DNA of 64,000 nt from Bacillota bacterium (GTDB taxonomy: Bacteria > Bacillota > UBA4882 > UBA8346), in contig JAEZCE010000030.1 of NCBI GenBank assembly GCA_023429995.1, positions 1 through 64,000 of the forward strand, read 5' to 3'. This document shows positions 33,401 to 42,563 of this stretch, in pieces. The notes under the pieces are model-generated. The model was not told the origin of the DNA and searched no databases. It saw only the letters and a program-made list of their open reading frames with translations. The first letter of the stretch is position 1; every line of letters begins with the position of its first letter. The position numbers were made by a program, and so were the translations under genes.

Positions 33401-35332
33401 TCAGGATTGTTTATTTTGGGCGATTTTTTCCGCCAATTCATTTAGATAAGCCCAGCGTTCCAATAATTGATTTAATTTTTGCTCAACTTGTTCCTGAATT
33501 CCCGTTAGTTCCTGCAATTGGAGATAATCGCTGCCGGCTTGTTCAATTTTTTGCTTAATATCAGCCAGTTCCTTTTCAACACCGGCAATTACCTGATCGA
33601 TTTCATCAAATTCGCGTTGTTCTTTATAACTGAATCGAAGCGGTTTATCCTTCCCGGCCTCCCGCTCTTCGAAATGATTCTTCTCAGGTAAATTCACCAG
33701 GGATTTCACCCTATCCTCCGGTAACGGCAGATTCTGTTTTTCCAAATATTCTTGATATTCCGAAAAATTACCAACAAAATGCTCAACCCGGCCGTTTCCG
33801 GTAAATATTAATAACTTCTTGGCGATTCGGTCCAAAAAGAAACGGTCATGGGAAACAGCAATGACCACTCCTGTAAAATCTTCCAAAAAATCCTCCAAAA
33901 TGCTTAAAGTTTGAATGTCAAGGTCATTGGTAGGTTCATCCAAAAGCAAAACATTGGGATTGGCCATTAAAATCCGTAATAAAAAAAGCCGGCGTTTTTC
34001 GCCTCCGGAAAGCTTATGAATGGGAGCCCATTGAAGCGCGGGGGGAAACAAAAAACGTTCCAGTAATTGGGAAGCGCTAATCGATCCTCCATCATCCCTC
34101 TGTAAATGTTCGGCCTGATCTTTAATATAGTCAATAACTCTCTTCTCCTCCGGCAGTTTAGAGTGTTCCTGAGTGAAATGACCGATTTTGACTGTAGGAC
34201 CCGTTTCTATTTGTCCTTCATCGGGCGCTATTTTTCCGGCAATCAAATTCAGCAAAGTGGATTTGCCGATTCCGTTGGGTCCAATCATCCCGATTCGGTC
34301 ATTCCGGGCAAATATATAGTCCAATCTTTCAATAATAAGACGTTCGCCGTAACTTTTGCTCACTTGCTCGAGGGAAATGATTTTCTTACCCAGCCGGCTT
34401 GATCCTGCAATAATCTCCATCGAATGCTGTTCGGTATCGCCCATTTGTTCCTGTAATTCTTCAAAACGCTCAATCCGGGCTTGCTGTTTGGTACTGCGAG
34501 CCTTTGCGCCTCTCTTAATCCAAGCCAGTTCCCGTTTAAACAGATTCTTTCGCTTCGCCGTCAAAGTCTTTTCCAGTTCTTCCCGTTCGGCTTTTTTTTC
34601 TAAAAATAAACTGTAATTGCCGGAATAAGCGTAAAGATTTCCTTCGCTCAATTCAAAAATTCTTTCTGCCACCCGATCCAAAAAATAACGATCATGAGTG
34701 ACCATCAACAGGGCGCCTTTGCGCTCCTTCAAATATAGTTCAAGCCAACTTATGGTTTGATCGTCAATATGATTGGTCGGCTCATCAAGAATTAATAAAT
34801 CTGAAGGATTGATTAAGGCGGCGGCCAAGGCAACACGCTTGCGCTGACCTCCGGAAAGCGCCTGGATCTGGGCGTCAAAATTAGTGATCCCCAACCGGGT
34901 CAAAATGGTCTTGGCATCACTTTCGACCTGCCAGGCATTGACCGCATCCATCTCCTCGCCTAACTTAATTAATCTGTTTTGTAAGGATTGATCCGTGGGA
35001 TTATGTTCGGCGCGGATTAATGTTTCTTCATATTCCCGAACGACTTTGATCACTGGGGAATTACCTTGCAGTACTTCTTCCAGCACACTGTGTTGTTCAT
35101 TAAATTCAGGATTTTGAGGTAAATATCCAATTCTGGCATTACTCGAATAACTAATTCGCCCATTATCGGGCTTTTCCCATCCGACCAATAATTTGAGCAA
35201 CGTCGACTTGCCCGTCCCGTTGATGCCGATGAGGCCGATTTTTTCTCCCTGATTAATGCCGAAGGTTAAATTTTGAAATAGTTCTTTGGCGCCGTAATTT
35301 TTGGAAAGCTGTTCTACGGATAAAATGTTCAT
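33401..35332 (-). CDS. ABC-F family ATPase (Uup-like)
   Basis: A soluble 643-residue protein with two ABC ATPase domains and no membrane part; ABC-F proteins act on ribosomes. Domain 1 has GINGTGKSTLLKLL and LSGGQRKRVALAAALINPSDLLILDEP; domain 2 has GPNGIGKSTLLNLI and LSGGEKRRLFLLRILMANP. An inter-domain linker and a C-terminal coiled coil (about residues 555-643) place it near Uup. The ATG at 35332 has GAGG 8 nt upstream and gives MNILSVEQLSKNYG; the longer frame to 35719 runs under the opposite-strand gene and is rejected. A resistance role cannot be claimed. Confidence 0.95.
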   Translation of the reverse strand: MNILSVEQLSKNYGAKELFQNLTFGINQGEKIGLIGINGTGKSTLLKLLVGWEKPDNGRISYSSNARIGYLPQNPEFNEQHSVLEEVLQGNSPVIKVVREYEETLIRAEHNPTDQSLQNRLIKLGEEMDAVNAWQVESDAKTILTRLGITNFDAQIQALSGGQRKRVALAAALINPSDLLILDEPTNHIDDQTISWLELYLKERKGALLMVTHDRYFLDRVAERIFELSEGNLYAYSGNYSLFLEKKAEREELEKTLTAKRKNLFKRELAWIKRGAKARSTKQQARIERFEELQEQMGDTEQHSMEIIAGSSRLGKKIISLEQVSKSYGERLIIERLDYIFARNDRIGMIGPNGIGKSTLLNLIAGKIAPDEGQIETGPTVKIGHFTQEHSKLPEEKRVIDYIKDQAEHLQRDDGGSISASQLLERFLFPPALQWAPIHKLSGGEKRRLFLLRILMANPNVLLLDEPTNDLDIQTLSILEDFLEDFTGVVIAVSHDRFFLDRIAKKLLIFTGNGRVEHFVGNFSEYQEYLEKQNLPLPEDRVKSLVNLPEKNHFEEREAGKDKPLRFSYKEQREFDEIDQVIAGVEKELADIKQKIEQAGSDYLQLQELTGIQEQVEQKLNQLLERWAYLNELAEKIAQNKQS

Positions 35333-35525
35333 ATTTTGATCCTCAATTTTGGTTGACTTAATATTAAAGACTATACCATTCCCGGAAGCATGAATCAATA
35401 TGGCGATTATAATTTCAAAAGGCACCCCCAAAATCATCACTTCCCCTTTGGTTACTTCGTGGAGGGTGATGCATATCTTAGAATATTCATAACCATTGCC
35501 CACCTTAATAATAGAGGCGTTTGAG

Positions 35526-36011
35526 ATGACAAAATTCGAATTTATCAATAACATGAATATCGCATGTTCCAAGGCCCGGTTAAAAAACGCCCGTTTCAAC
35601 CAGTCAGTTGTTTTTGCCCAGGCTGCGCTGGAATCCAATTGGGGAAATTCAGAATTAGCCCAAAAAGCGAGTAACTTATTTTCCACCAAAGCCGGGGAAA
35701 CATGGCGGGGCGATACCATTCAACTGATGGGTCCGGAATGGAATTACCGTAGGGGGTGGTACCAAAGACTGGATAAGTGGCGTAAGTACCGGAATTGGAC
35801 GGACTGCATCATCGACTATGCAAAAATTATCGCTGAAGTTTCTTGGTTCCAAGATGCGCTGCAATATTTAGATCAACCGGAGCAGTTTTTAAAAGCTTTG
35901 TTACCCGACCAAAACCACCCGGGTTGGGCTTCCGATCCGAATTATTTTCAAAAAGTATATCAAGTCGCGCTTGAATTGGAGAACTACGGAGGGCCGAAGT
36001 GGAATCAATAA
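35526..36011 (+). CDS. Glucosaminidase-domain protein without signal peptide
   Basis: A 161-residue protein of the glucosaminidase (peptidoglycan N-acetylglucosaminidase / FlgJ-type) family: QSVVFAQAALESNWGNSELAQ (catalytic Glu in ALESNWG), SNLFSTKAGE and RKYRNWTDCIIDYAKII. It covers just the catalytic domain. No signal peptide is present, so export would need another route, or it acts after lysis or inside a spore or phage context. The ATG at 35526 has GAGG upstream; an in-frame ATG at 35496 exists. Confidence 0.85.
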   Translation: MTKFEFINNMNIACSKARLKNARFNQSVVFAQAALESNWGNSELAQKASNLFSTKAGETWRGDTIQLMGPEWNYRRGWYQRLDKWRKYRNWTDCIIDYAKIIAEVSWFQDALQYLDQPEQFLKALLPDQNHPGWASDPNYFQKVYQVALELENYGGPKWNQ

Positions 36012-36108
36012 ATTTGATTATAAAAAAATGACTCAGGTAAGCCCTAAGCCATAATCCCCGCCGCGGGCTGAAGCCAACACGGCTGAGTTTTAAAGGAAAT
36101 TTTCTAAA

Positions 36109-36124
36109 GGGTCTGTTGCAAAAT
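36109..36124. other. Solo IS-end-like motif
   Basis: GGGTCTGTTGCAAAAT closely resembles terminal inverted repeats of IS6-family elements (GGTTCTGTTGCAAAG type, recalled from memory). No transposase and no second end are seen nearby. It could be a remnant or chance. Confidence 0.25.
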
Positions 36125-36151
36125 AAAATTTATTGGACAACGGCTGTTCCT

Positions 36152-36601
36152 CTAAAATCGATGAAATTGAGACATATTTTCTGGTTCGGACGGACTCGAA
36201 ATATCCCCTAAAGTCCGGGCCAACTCCACGTCATATTTAGCCTGTGTTGCCAAGTCTCCCAATGAAACCATACCCACCAACTGATTATTTTCTACGACCG
36301 GCAAACGCCTTACTTGACCTTGGGACATTAACGTAGCCGCCTGAGAAAGCCCGGTATCGGGAGATATTGTTTTAACACCGGCAGTCATAACATCACGGAC
36401 CGGAGTTACTTTGGGATCTTTGTTATGGGCTACATTACGCACTACAATGTCACGGTCGGTAACAATCCCGATGATATTTTGTCCTTCACATACCGGCATT
36501 GCTCCAATATCATGTTTCTGCATAAGTTGGGCAGTTTCAACAACAGTAGTGTCGGGGCTGACAAAGGCGACGGTATCCGTCATAATATCTTTAATTTTCA
36601 A
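36152..36601 (-). CDS. CBS-domain pair protein
   Basis: A 149-residue cytosolic protein of two CBS domains (MKIKDIMTDTVAFVSPDTTV; VRDVMTAGVKTISPDTGLSQ) plus a short tail. Such stand-alone pairs bind adenine nucleotides and act as energy sensors. The start is TTG with AGGAG 9 nt upstream. No partner enzyme is adjacent. Confidence 0.93.
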   Translation of the reverse strand: MKIKDIMTDTVAFVSPDTTVVETAQLMQKHDIGAMPVCEGQNIIGIVTDRDIVVRNVAHNKDPKVTPVRDVMTAGVKTISPDTGLSQAATLMSQGQVRRLPVVENNQLVGMVSLGDLATQAKYDVELARTLGDISSPSEPENMSQFHRF

Positions 36602-36709
36602 TTGCGGAATCTCCTTTCAATTTTTTAATATAATGCCCCAGAATCATATGATCCATTCTTTTTTTATATACCTCGTAAATACAGAGATATTTTAAAAAAT
36701 AAATTGCTC

Positions 36710-36738
36710 TTGGCGAAACGGAGGATTCAGTTTATACT
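36710..36738 (+). promoter_or_regulatory. Sigma-A type promoter
   Basis: TTGGCG (36710-36715), a 17-bp spacer, TATACT (36733-36738). Transcription would start near 36745, about 93 nt before the ATG at 36838. Confidence 0.6.
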
Positions 36739-36837
36739 ATTAGGTAAAGAAAGAAAATAATAAGCAATTGAACAGATTTTTCCATGAGATTTTGTTGTTT
36801 ACTAAAAATGGATCAAACTCAAAGGGAGGACTATTGA

Positions 36838-37053
36838 ATGAGCACAGTCGAGGAAATGAAAGTCATTCAAGCAATTAACCGATTGGAAGATGCCCGTAAG
36901 CTTTTAAATGAAGTGTGTCAGAAAGATAATCGTTTTAATGAAAAGTTTAACGATATGAACGGCAATCTGGAAAAATTCGAACAAGATTTACGGGAAATTC
37001 AAGAAAAGCTCAATGTGGAAAATTTAGGGGTTAAAAGCATGTCGATTCGTTAA
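36838..37053 (+). CDS. 71-residue coiled-coil protein, unknown
   Basis: A small, highly charged, fully helical protein (QAINRLEDARKLLNEVCQKD; LEKFEQDLREIQEKLNVENL). AGGGAGGA lies about 10 nt before the ATG, and a promoter lies at 36710-36738. It looks like a monocistronic regulator or scaffold, but no family is recognised. Inverted arms CGTTTTAT (37070-37077) and ATAAAACG (37097-37104), followed by ATTTT, may end the transcript. Confidence 0.7.
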   Translation: MSTVEEMKVIQAINRLEDARKLLNEVCQKDNRFNEKFNDMNGNLEKFEQDLREIQEKLNVENLGVKSMSIR

Positions 37054-37221
37054 TTTGAAGGGAGTTAGGCGTTTTATCGATACACCTATATTCCCTATAA
37101 AACGATTTTCAAACAAAGCCGCAAAATTTGGAATTCCGCTTTTTCCATTTTTCTGCGGCCTTTGCGTGAAATAGCCTGAAAATAGTATAAAACAGGAGTT
37201 TAAAAACGTTTTACTTCAAAG

Positions 37222-38541
37222 TTAATTTCCCGCTTCCCACATTTTTCTTCCATTCATAACCCACTGAATACGTTTTTTCCTTTCAATAAACGGCACTTTC
37301 ATTCTTTTCATCGCCAGCCAAAGATCACCGGGGCTCATTGTGCCCTGATAATAATAGCGGTCAAGTAAAAAGGTCAGGATCATCGGGGACCACATCATGC
37401 TGCCATGAGAGTAATCTTTACCGATACATAACGCATTTTTAAAAGGACCAACGGCGCTCACCGGGTCGACCCGCCCATCACCGGTTAAGGCGTATTCAGG
37501 CGGAGAATCTTTACCCGGAAGTAAACCAGGGCCAACCCCGTAACGGTCCGGAAGCGCCGGATGATAATTGCCCTGCAAATCATAACTGCCAAAACCCAAA
37601 GCATAAATTGAAATTGCATGAGGAACCGCTTCCTTTAATTTCGGCATGCTACCAAAACCATCGCTTAAATTGGCAGTTTCCGGGTCCATCCATTTCATCA
37701 TGGGCAAATAACGGCTGATGAATTCAGCCGCGGTTTTTGGATAAAGCGCGCCCAATTTCACGGTATGGGTGCGGAAAAAAAACTTCTCTGCAACCTGCAA
37801 GCCAAATTCCTGCGCGTTTTCCATATCCCACCTTCCGTTGTAAGTAACCCGTTGGCCCCGGCACTGCATTCCAATCTCATAAATTCCATACTGAGGGCCG
37901 CCAATGGAGACTAAGGAAGTAAAACGCCCGGGATGACATGACACAGTGTACCGTCCGACAATTCCTCCTAAACTATGGCCTATCCAGTGAAGTTCCGCGC
38001 CAGGCCAATTCCGGTCGATAAACTCCATCAAAGGCTCAACATAATCCCGCTCGACTTGAGGCAAATCCAGGCGCCAATCATACTTTAAATAAATCACATT
38101 GATATCCGCCAGTGGTTGTCGATTCCCTTTAGCGAATTGTTCCTGGAGAACCTGCCAATTATCAAAAATTTTGATACGTTCTCTCCGGTTGCGATGATTG
38201 ATCCGTTTGGCCCAATAAGCCATTTCATGTTCCAATTGGTAATAAGAACAAAAAAAGTACTTAGAAACGGATGGCCCTTCACCGGTTGCCAGCATGGCTT
38301 GGGGAATCGGACGGTAATTGGGACCGGTTAAAAACGAAACATCTTGTCTTTTCCGTATATGGGGGTAAGGAGACTGTTCAAGCCATGACGGATCCGTAGA
38401 GGGAAGGCGGTCTAAACTCCCCCAAAATCCATAGGTAAATATCACAAACGTAGGCTTGGTTTCACCCCAAATTTGGGGTATTCCGATACAAAGTATAAAA
38501 AATAAAAGTACGAAGATTCTTAAAAGAAATTTGGGTTTCAT
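37222..38541 (-). CDS. Secreted lipase-like alpha/beta hydrolase
   Basis: A 439-residue protein with an N-terminal signal peptide (FLLRIFVLLFFILCIGIPQI) and an alpha/beta hydrolase fold related to LCAT-type lipases. The nucleophile elbow is IGHSLGGIVGRY, near residue 191; the preceding segment VIYLKYDWRLDL fits the oxyanion strand. A late Asp/His pair is plausible at GDGRVDP and YSHGSMMW. It probably acts outside the membrane on lipids or esters. It is monocistronic and divergent from the amidase gene. Confidence 0.8.
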   Translation of the reverse strand: MKPKFLLRIFVLLFFILCIGIPQIWGETKPTFVIFTYGFWGSLDRLPSTDPSWLEQSPYPHIRKRQDVSFLTGPNYRPIPQAMLATGEGPSVSKYFFCSYYQLEHEMAYWAKRINHRNRRERIKIFDNWQVLQEQFAKGNRQPLADINVIYLKYDWRLDLPQVERDYVEPLMEFIDRNWPGAELHWIGHSLGGIVGRYTVSCHPGRFTSLVSIGGPQYGIYEIGMQCRGQRVTYNGRWDMENAQEFGLQVAEKFFFRTHTVKLGALYPKTAAEFISRYLPMMKWMDPETANLSDGFGSMPKLKEAVPHAISIYALGFGSYDLQGNYHPALPDRYGVGPGLLPGKDSPPEYALTGDGRVDPVSAVGPFKNALCIGKDYSHGSMMWSPMILTFLLDRYYYQGTMSPGDLWLAMKRMKVPFIERKKRIQWVMNGRKMWEAGN

Positions 38542-38781
38542 AGAGGCTCCAAGTATTTAATAGTGATAAAACAAAACGGGGATTGCATTTCTTTGTCAAA
38601 AGTATGCGAACGCATGACCGTTTCCATTTGAATTAACCGATGGCCTTTATCCGAAATCGGCCGGGCTTCCTATAATCTTTAGTCTTTTTTTTTAAATGCT
38701 CCTGCTTTTCAAGGCTGAAAATTGTTTCCATCGCACCAAAATCAATTGAAAACAATATAATGTCAAAGGCGGTGAAAGTTC

Positions 38782-39285
38782 ATGAATTTGACAACCAAGC
38801 CCTATAACCGGGAAGCAGCGGTTAAGTACGCCACCACCTGGGCGCTACGAAAAAATCCGAGATTTTATGATTATACCAATCTCGGGGGCGATTGTACAAA
38901 CTTCGCTTCCCAGGTTATTTTCAGCGGCGCCCCCATTATGAATTATAATTCGGTCAATGGCTGGTATTATATAAACGCGAATCAAAAATCCCCATCATGG
39001 ACGGGGGTTGATTTCCTGCATCAATTTTTGATTCAAAACCAAAATCGGGGCCCTTTTGCTCAGGAGGTTCAGTTAACCCAGATTCAACCGGGAGATATTA
39101 TTCAAATTTGGTTTGGAAACAAACCGCACTTCAACCATTCCTTGGTAGTGACCCAAATAACACTGCCGATTACTCCCGAAAACATATCGGTATCCGTCCA
39201 TACACCTGATTTTTTAAACCGCAAGCTTTCAACTTACCAATGGGTTAGCGCGCGGTATATTCATATTTTAGGAGCCCGATTATGA
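38782..39285 (+). CDS. Amidase_6-type putative amidase
   Basis: A 167-residue papain-like cysteine hydrolase of the putative amidase domain family. The Cys motif GGDCTNFASQVIFSGA (Cys near residue 38), NGWYYI and the His motif HFNHSLVVTQI are clear. Family members often act in spore coats or cell walls. No signal peptide is present. GGCGGTGA precedes the ATG and a TATAAT-like box lies at about 38756. Its 3' end overlaps the convergent ygiQ-like gene by 25 bp. Confidence 0.87.
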   Translation: MNLTTKPYNREAAVKYATTWALRKNPRFYDYTNLGGDCTNFASQVIFSGAPIMNYNSVNGWYYINANQKSPSWTGVDFLHQFLIQNQNRGPFAQEVQLTQIQPGDIIQIWFGNKPHFNHSLVVTQITLPITPENISVSVHTPDFLNRKLSTYQWVSARYIHILGARL

Positions 39286-41120
39286 TTTTTTCGGGCGTTC
39301 CGGCGCACTATTCCGGGACGAATCAGGCACCCCGGACCATAGCCGATTAAATCTTCCCGCCCCGCTTTCATTAAGGCCTCAAATACCAATTTATAATTCT
39401 GGGGACGCCGGTATTGAAGCAATGCGCGCTGCATCGCTTTTTCCTTTGGCGTCTTGGGGACATAAACAGTTTCCATATCGCGGGGATCCAATTCTGTATA
39501 ATACATACATGTTGAAAGACTGCCGGGCGTCGGGTAAAAATCCTGTACCTGTTCGGGAGTATAATGGTTGTCCCTTAAATACTCGGCTAATTCTATCGCC
39601 GCCCCCAAATCACTCCCGGGATGGCTGGAGATTAAATACGGGACCAAATATTGTTCTTTACCGAGTTTTTCATTGATTGCCTTAAATTTCTTGACAAATT
39701 GATCGTAAACCCGGCGACTGGGTTTGCCCATTTTTTGTAATACCCGGTCCACTACATGTTCAGGGGCAACTTTTAATTGTCCGCTGATATGATGTTCGCA
39801 AAGTTCCTCAAAAAAATGGTCATTTTTATCCAGCATCAAATAATCGAAGCGAATCCCGGAACGGATAAATACCTTTTTGATTTCAGGAATCTCCCGAAGC
39901 TTTCTTAATAATTGCAGATATTCCCGGTGATCGACCTCTAAATTTTTACACCCGTCATTTTCCATACATTGTTTATCTTTGCATACACCCTTTTCCTTTT
40001 GAATATGGCAGGAAGGATTACGGAAATTGGCAGTTGGTCCCCCCACATCGTGGATGTAGCCCTTAAAATTTTCAGCCCATACTAATTTTTTAGCCTCATT
40101 GACGATCGAAGATTGACTGCGTTTTTGAATCATCCGTCCTTGATGAAAAGTCAGGGCGCAAAAGGAACACCCCCCGAAACATCCCCGGTGGCTCGTAATA
40201 CTGAATGCCACTTCTTGAATAGCGGGCACTCCCCCGGCAGACTTGTAGATTGGATGGTAAGTGCGCTGATACGGCAAAGCATAAATCTGATCCATCTCCG
40301 CTTCCGACAGGGGAAAAGCCGGTGGATTTTGAACTAAGTAGCGGTCGCCATGGAGTTGTAAAAGTTTTTTGCCACGAATTGGATCCTGCTCCTGATATTG
40401 AATGCGAAAAGCCTCCGCATACTTTACCTTATCGGACCTGACATCTTCAAAAGACGGGACAATCACCGTGTTAGGTTCAAGATTCGCCTGAGTATCCTTT
40501 GACAAAGACTTTAACACCGCAGTCCCCCGAATATCAGCGATTTGGTTGATATCTTCGCCCCGGGTTAACCTGGCGGCTATTTCTAAAATGGGTTTTTCGC
40601 CCATTCCGTAAATTAAAATGTCGGCCTTGGAATCAACCAGAATTGAACGTCTAACCGAATCATCCCAGTAATCATAATGGGCAAAACGTCGCAAACTGGC
40701 TTCGATTCCCCCGAGTATAACCGGAACATTTTTAAAGGCTTCTTTGGCGCGATTGGCATAAACAATGACCGCCCGGTCCGGCCGCAACCCGGCTCGGCCC
40801 CCCGGGGAATAAACGTCCTCACTTCTTGGCTTCTTACTGGCTGTATAGTGATTCACCATGGAATCAATGACCCCGGAGGAAATCAAAAAGGCTAATTTAG
40901 GCCGGCCCAATACCTTGAAACTTGAGCTATCTCTCCAGTCGGGCTGAGCGATAATACCGACGCGGTATCCTTCATGTTCCAACACCCGGCTGATAATCGC
41001 CACTCCAAAACTAGGATGATCGACATAGGCTTCGCCGCTGATCAATACGAAATCCAGTTCGTTCCAGCCCCGCTCCGCCATGTCTTCTTTTGTAATAGGT
41101 AAAAAGTTAGAATTTCGCAT
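39261..41120 (-). CDS. YgiQ family radical SAM protein
   Basis: A 619-residue radical SAM protein with an N-terminal B12-binding-like domain (DHPSFGVAIISRVLEHEGY) and the cluster motif CFGGCSFC near residue 314. The C-terminal part has CKDKQCMENDGCKNL, a possible extra cysteine set, and FYPTPGSLSTCMYY. YgiQ proteins are widespread; the reaction is unknown. It lies 4 bp after an MFS carrier on the same strand, suggesting an operon. Confidence 0.93.
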   Translation of the reverse strand: MRNSNFLPITKEDMAERGWNELDFVLISGEAYVDHPSFGVAIISRVLEHEGYRVGIIAQPDWRDSSSFKVLGRPKLAFLISSGVIDSMVNHYTASKKPRSEDVYSPGGRAGLRPDRAVIVYANRAKEAFKNVPVILGGIEASLRRFAHYDYWDDSVRRSILVDSKADILIYGMGEKPILEIAARLTRGEDINQIADIRGTAVLKSLSKDTQANLEPNTVIVPSFEDVRSDKVKYAEAFRIQYQEQDPIRGKKLLQLHGDRYLVQNPPAFPLSEAEMDQIYALPYQRTYHPIYKSAGGVPAIQEVAFSITSHRGCFGGCSFCALTFHQGRMIQKRSQSSIVNEAKKLVWAENFKGYIHDVGGPTANFRNPSCHIQKEKGVCKDKQCMENDGCKNLEVDHREYLQLLRKLREIPEIKKVFIRSGIRFDYLMLDKNDHFFEELCEHHISGQLKVAPEHVVDRVLQKMGKPSRRVYDQFVKKFKAINEKLGKEQYLVPYLISSHPGSDLGAAIELAEYLRDNHYTPEQVQDFYPTPGSLSTCMYYTELDPRDMETVYVPKTPKEKAMQRALLQYRRPQNYKLVFEALMKAGREDLIGYGPGCLIRPGIVRRNARKNHNRAPKI

Positions 41121-41124
41121 AAGC

Positions 41125-42345
41125 TTATTTTGTCCCAGATAATGTAATTTTTTTACGATCCAAGTTTACACAATTGTTCCTCACCAAAGGAAACAACTGC
41201 CAAACCGCAATCAAATTAAGTCCCAGCACCACAATAAAAAGACCATTGTAACCTAAAAACTGGATAAATAGCGGCGCGATCAGCGGACCCAAAGTACCTC
41301 TAAGCCCCTGTAAATAAACGTTCACAGCCATGTAAGAATTAATTTCTCCTTGACCGGCCATGCATAGTACGCAATTTAGGGTAACCAAATCGAGACCGGC
41401 ATTGACGATTCCCTGGAGTAAACCAACGAATAATAAAGGCCACTGGGTATTCACGAAACAATACATCAGGGGAACGCCGATATTCACCAAAAAAACACCC
41501 ATCATCACTTTAAGGGGGGAATACCGATCGATTAAATAACCGCCCAAATAATAAAATATAAGCGAAGAACAATAGATGATCGCTGAAAAAGTCGAAATAA
41601 AACCATCGCTCACTTTCAAAGCGTCAACCTGAAAAAGGGGATAAGCCGGTAAAGAGGTTGCCGTAGCTAATCCAAATAGGAATAGAGCCAAAATAAACCG
41701 GCGGTAATGATGATCCGATTTAAAAATGGTCCAAGCAGAAATTTTTGGGCCTAAGGCGCGGGGTTGATCGGGAATCGCCGGCCGGATTCCCCTGAAAGTA
41801 ACGGCAGAAGCGATTCCAAATAATGCCAGAAAAGGAAATAGAAAACCCACTCCCCACTTTGGCATCAGCATACCGGTTATAATGATAGAAACAACTTGAG
41901 CCAGCGCCGATCCCACCCGGACCCATCCCATTAATGTTCCCCGTATTTCAGCCGGATAAGCCTTGCGCATCGCATTACCATAGACTGTCGCGCTGATGGA
42001 GCCAAAAAAATAATGGAGAGCAAAAAACGCCAGATACCAATGGGCAGTAGCGCTAATTAGTAAAAGCAAGATCATGGCGCGGCTGGTCCCGTCGGCCAAG
42101 AAAACCATTTTGAATGGGTTCTCCTTGTCAAACATCTTCGCCCAAATTGGAGAAAGCATTAACCAAACGCTGGGTAAAGCCGCAAGCAGACCGACTTCAA
42201 ATGTGGTAGCCCCGATACGTCTGGCCTGTATTAATATAAAAGCGTTTAAGCCGCCGTAAAACAGACCAAAAAAGATCGCCGCAGCCAAATCGCATTTAAA
42301 GTTGTGACGTACTTTGCGTGTTGTTTGAAAAAGTAATGAAAACAA
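41125..42345 (-). CDS. Major facilitator superfamily transporter
   Basis: A 406-residue carrier with about twelve membrane helices. A basic, Asp/Glu-containing loop 2-3 (SPIWAKMFDKENPFKMVFLA) and the second-half equivalent (GGYLIDRYSPLKVMMG) fit MFS motif A. The substrate is unknown. The start has an AGGTG-type site. The gene abuts the YgiQ gene by 4 bp. Confidence 0.92.
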   Translation of the reverse strand: MFSLLFQTTRKVRHNFKCDLAAAIFFGLFYGGLNAFILIQARRIGATTFEVGLLAALPSVWLMLSPIWAKMFDKENPFKMVFLADGTSRAMILLLLISATAHWYLAFFALHYFFGSISATVYGNAMRKAYPAEIRGTLMGWVRVGSALAQVVSIIITGMLMPKWGVGFLFPFLALFGIASAVTFRGIRPAIPDQPRALGPKISAWTIFKSDHHYRRFILALFLFGLATATSLPAYPLFQVDALKVSDGFISTFSAIIYCSSLIFYYLGGYLIDRYSPLKVMMGVFLVNIGVPLMYCFVNTQWPLLFVGLLQGIVNAGLDLVTLNCVLCMAGQGEINSYMAVNVYLQGLRGTLGPLIAPLFIQFLGYNGLFIVVLGLNLIAVWQLFPLVRNNCVNLDRKKITLSGTK

Positions 42346-42475
42346 AGTACACCTCCAGCGTCATCTAAAATCATTTTACTGGCAAGTATTTATTCTGTCT
42401 ATACATTTTTTGTAAAACCAATTCAAATTCCACAAAAAAGTGGGTTATCCGGTTTTTTACGATGCAATTAAAAAG

Positions 42476-42504
42476 GGGCTGGCGCAAATACTTTTCCACA
42501 GCCC
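42476..42504 (-). terminator. Candidate terminator of the third chemoreceptor
   Basis: GGGCTG (42476-42481) and CAGCCC (42499-42504) form a 6-bp stem; on the minus strand CTTTTT follows. The loop is long (17 nt), so strength is uncertain. It lies about 60 nt past the chemoreceptor stop. Confidence 0.5.
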
Positions 42505-42563
42505 ACTCATAATTGTTGCATCATCCTTATGGAATTCAATCAGTTTGATATTATGAAACGCGA

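Noticed and set aside
35333..35719. N-terminal extension of the ABC-F protein
   Set aside because: The extension runs antisense to the glucosaminidase gene. The internal ATG has a site and matches the family start.
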